From assembly GCF_009176545.1 (NCBI RefSeq), contig NZ_VTOJ01000002.1, forward strand, positions 310,001 to 374,000: a DNA stretch of 64,000 bases, written 5' to 3'. Below are positions 61,557-64,000 of the stretch, one piece after another. The DNA is from Salinigranum salinum (lineage in GTDB: Archaea > Halobacteriota > Halobacteria > Halobacteriales > Haloferacaceae). The notes beneath the pieces are model-generated. The model ran no database searches. It saw only the letters and a list, made by a program, of their open reading frames with translations, and was not told the DNA's origin. The translations under genes and the position numbers were made by a program. Numbering within the stretch: the first letter of the stretch is position 1; the number at the start of each line of letters is the position of its first letter.

Positions 61557-62798
61557 TTAGCCGCCAGTCGCTGTCTCCGCTCGGCGCGCCGAGTCGTACT
61601 CCCAGGTGTCCGTGTACGCGTCGACCAGACGCGAACGAACGCCGGCGATCCCGAGGAGTCGAACGAGGAGCCGCGGGTGGCGGGCGATGCGAGCGATCAC
61701 TCGCCAGGGCCTGCGTGTCACGTCTTCGACGCCGAGACCGTCGATCGCCCGGGCGACCGACGCCAGCAGTTCGGGGTCCTCGGTCGACTCCCACACGCCG
61801 CGCATCAGCGTCGCGAGCCGATACTCCGCTCGCATCGACTCGTGCAGCCGTCGTGGGTACTCCGCCACGCGGCCCTGTTTGACGAGGTCTGCGAGCAGGG
61901 ACGACGATCGGATCGCCTGGCTGATCCCCTCGCCCTGGTACCGGTTGGCGATGCCGGCGGCGTCGCCGACGAGGAAGACGTTCCCGTTGCGGTGGGTGTG
62001 CTCGGGATCGAGACTCGGCCCACGCGGGATGGTGTAGATCCCGTCCTCGCGCGCGGGCCGGGGGACGCCGAAGCGGTCGCACGCGCCCCACAGCTCCTCG
62101 ATGTAGTTGTCGGGGCGCTCCTCACCGGCCCCGCCGATGCCGACGTTCGCCCGACGGTCGGACTTCGGGAACACCCAGAAGTAGCCGAGATGGCCCTCGA
62201 AGACGATGTCGGGTCGGTGTGGCGTCTCGGAGGCGGCCTCGACGTCGGCGTTGAGCGCGACGACGTCGCCCGTGTACGCGCCCGTCCGTCCGGCGGCCTT
62301 CAGCGAGAGCGCTGGCTGGCCCGTGGCGTCCACGACGAGGTCGAAGTCGTCGACGATCTCGCGGTAGCGGCCGACGGAGACGTTCGTCCCCTCGCACACG
62401 TCGACGCCGCGCCGTCGGAGTCGATCGGCCCACCGCCGTTCGACCACGTCCCGGTCGGTGACGAACCCCTCGTCGACCGTGATCGTCGTGGACGCGAGCG
62501 GTGACGCCATCGCGTCGCGGTCGGTCGACGGGTAGACGTGGAGGTCGAACCCCTCGATACGGTTGAGAAAGCCGTTCTCCGGCGTCGTCGCCAGCGGGAC
62601 GACCGACGACTCAGTGATCGCCTCCCCGCAGTTCACGCGTTTGTCGTCGTACGACTGCCGCTCGAACAGCGTCACGTCGGCGAAGGCCGCGAACCGATCG
62701 GCGGCGGTGGCCAGCCCCCCGACCGCGCCGCCCAGGACAGCGACCCTCGGTCGAGTCGTTGCTGTTACTGAAATGACTCGTCTTACGACGGTGCAGTG
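61557..62798 (-). CDS. Geranylgeranyl reductase-like FAD-dependent oxidoreductase (second copy)
   Basis: The 413-residue flavoprotein has an FAD fold written VAVLGGAVGGLATAADRFAAFADVTLFERQ, where the usual GGGPAG is GGAVGG. VNCGEAITESSVVPL, GHLGYFWVFPKSDRRANVGIGG and NVFLVGDAAGIANRYQGEGISQAIRSSSLLADLV (second FAD motif) are GGR-typical. It would reduce polyprenyl or related double bonds. The start is uncertain: ATG 62798 (used) precedes the fold by about 18 residues with no clear promoter box. Confidence 0.8.
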   Translation of the reverse strand, partial: HCTVVRRVISVTATTRPRVAVLGGAVGGLATAADRFAAFADVTLFERQSYDDKRVNCGEAITESSVVPLATTPENGFLNRIEGFDLHVYPSTDRDAMASPLASTTITVDEGFVTDRDVVERRWADRLRRRGVDVCEGTNVSVGRYREIVDDFDLVVDATGQPALSLKAAGRTGAYTGDVVALNADVEAASETPHRPDIVFEGHLGYFWVFPKSDRRANVGIGGAGEERPDNYIEELWGACDRFGVPRPAREDGIYTIPRGPSLDPEHTHRNGNVFLVGDAAGIANRYQGEGISQAIRSSSLLADLVKQGRVAEYPRRLHESMRAEYRLATLMRGVWESTEDPELLASVARAIDGLGVEDVTRRPWRVIARIARHPRLLVRLLGIAGVRSRLVDAYTDTWEYDSARRAETATGG

Positions 62799-62884
62799 CA
62801 TGAAATTCGCGCCGACGGGCGTCGGCGTGCACGCCCCCGACGCCGAGTCGGAACGTCTTTTCACCCGCCGAGCCAACGACGGGT

Positions 62885-64000
62885 ATGACTCTGGACCTCG
62901 GTGTCCGGGCGGTCGCCGACCTCCGCCCGGCGGAACGCGAGGCGCTGTTCGAGCGCGACGCGGGCGTCTCGGCCGTCCGAAGCGACGTCCGCGAGATCGT
63001 CGAACGCGTCCGCGAGGAGGGTGACGTCGCCGTCCGGGAGTTCTCGCGGGAGTTCGACGACGTCGACGTCGGCAACCTCGACGTGACGGACGCGGCCGAG
63101 CGCGCCGTGAGCGAGGTAGAAGACGACGTACTCGACGCCATCCGGACCGCGATCGACAACGTCCGGGTGTTCCACGAGCGCCAGCTCCCCGAGGACTGGC
63201 GCGTCTCCGAGGACGGCCGCGAACTCGGCCGCAGATTCCGCCCGCTCGAACGCGTCGGTGTCTACGTCCCCGGCGGCGCCGCGGCGTACCCCTCCAGCGC
63301 GATCATGGGCGTCGTACCCGCGGTGGTCGCGGGCGTCGAACACGTCGCCGTCGCCACACCCCCCGCCGAGGAGATGAACCCGGTCACCCTCGCGGCCATC
63401 CACGAGGCCGGTGCGGACCGCGTCTACGCCGTCGGCGGTGCACAGGCCGTCGCGGCGCTCGCGTACGGCACCGAGACGGTGAACGCGGTGCAGAAGCTGG
63501 TCGGCCCGGGCAACCGGTGGGTGACGGCGGCGAAAGCCGAGGTCCGCGGTGACGTGGAGATCGACTTCCTCGCCGGCCCCTCCGAGGTGCTGGTGCTCGC
63601 TGACGACACCGCCACGCCCGACTACGTCGCGGCCGACCTCCTCGCGCAGGCCGAACACGACCCGAACGCCTCCGTCGTCTGTGTCACCGACTCCGCGGCC
63701 GTCGCCGAGGCCGTCGTCGCCGCGGTCGAGGAGCAGTTGCCCGACCGCGCACGCGCCGACGTCGCCCGCGAGGCGCTCGAAGCCGACGCCTCGGGCGTCT
63801 TCCTCGCGCGCTCGATGCCCGAGGCGGTGCTGTTCGCCGAGGAGTACGCCGCCGAACACCTCTCGATCCAGGCCGCCGACGACGAGGCGCTCCTCGACCG
63901 GGTCGCGAACGCGGGGAGCGTCTTCCTGGGGCCGTACACGCCCGTCGCGGCGGGCGACTACGCCTCGGGGACCAACCACGTGCTCCCCACGAGTGGCGGG
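62885..64000 (+). CDS. hisD: Histidinol dehydrogenase (partial, C-terminus beyond window)
   Basis: The first 372 residues are visible. PLERVGVYVPGGAAAYPSSAIMGVVPA, GAQAVAALAYGTETVNAVQKLVGPGNRWVTAAKAEV, IDFLAGPSEVLVLADDTA and the zinc/His region LAQAEHDPNASVVCV, then EEYAAEHLSIQAAD, define HisD. It performs the last two oxidation steps of histidine synthesis (histidinol to histidine, NAD). The gene continues off the right edge, where only the last part of the C-terminal domain is missing. Confidence 0.97.
   Translation, partial: MTLDLGVRAVADLRPAEREALFERDAGVSAVRSDVREIVERVREEGDVAVREFSREFDDVDVGNLDVTDAAERAVSEVEDDVLDAIRTAIDNVRVFHERQLPEDWRVSEDGRELGRRFRPLERVGVYVPGGAAAYPSSAIMGVVPAVVAGVEHVAVATPPAEEMNPVTLAAIHEAGADRVYAVGGAQAVAALAYGTETVNAVQKLVGPGNRWVTAAKAEVRGDVEIDFLAGPSEVLVLADDTATPDYVAADLLAQAEHDPNASVVCVTDSAAVAEAVVAAVEEQLPDRARADVAREALEADASGVFLARSMPEAVLFAEEYAAEHLSIQAADDEALLDRVANAGSVFLGPYTPVAAGDYASGTNHVLPTSGG

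Overview
This 64-kb window is high-GC haloarchaeal DNA (Halobacteria). The proteins are acidic. Tat-type lipoboxes are common. Many genes are leaderless, with an AT-rich TATA-like box about 22-32 nt before the start codon. The functions are typical of the group: CofD of F420 synthesis, haloarchaeal (type H) malate synthase, a PGF-CTERM surface protein, geranylgeranyl-reductase-like flavoproteins and APC-UspA fusions. No rRNA, tRNA, CRISPR array or intact insertion sequence was recognised.

Layout. 1-1085: minus-strand pair DUF447 (cut by the window edge) and a CitG-like protein. 1261-6406: five-gene branched-chain-type ABC uptake operon (binding protein, two permeases, two ATPases) with start/stop overlaps. 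6570-9058: candidate small ORF, then E1 alpha and beta of a 2-oxoacid dehydrogenase, followed by a frameshifted remnant. 9596-11544: dihydrouridine-synthase-like gene and cofD, divergent from a TetR-MATE operon that has a palindromic operator. 14030-21251: HD hydrolase, CNNM/CBS membrane protein, birA with its likely target (biotin carboxylase/BCCP fusion), and asd. 21602-32703: 33-bp minisatellite, rhomboid protease, PGF-CTERM surface protein, D-lactate/glycolate-type dehydrogenase and small metabolic genes, including an unlisted 54-residue Cys/His protein. 33048-38181: a GGR-like flavoprotein preceded by an 80-nt structured element, katG and malate synthase.

38477-42793 is a lower-GC accessory island. 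It holds an intact hicB-hicA toxin-antitoxin module with a third small gene, a decayed second hicBA copy, a HExxH membrane protein, other small membrane proteins, and four direct copies of a short repeat that separate these modules.

42887-51900 holds an aminotransferase, an APC-UspA transporter, an aldo/keto reductase-methyltransferase pair, lipoproteins, SRPBCC and GIDE-like genes, and a lipoprotein gene interrupted by one in-frame TGA. 52017-62798 is mostly minus strand: a CaCA exchanger, an FAD oxidase, DUF2391/DUF5519/VanZ membrane and cytosolic proteins, two lipoproteins, a thiolase-DUF35 pair and a second GGR-like gene. hisD runs off the right end.

The most notable signals are the hicBA island with its repeat-delimited modules, three minisatellites that each abut a core promoter, the 80-nt multi-stem element at 32888-32967, and the nonsense-interrupted lipoprotein at 51604-51900.
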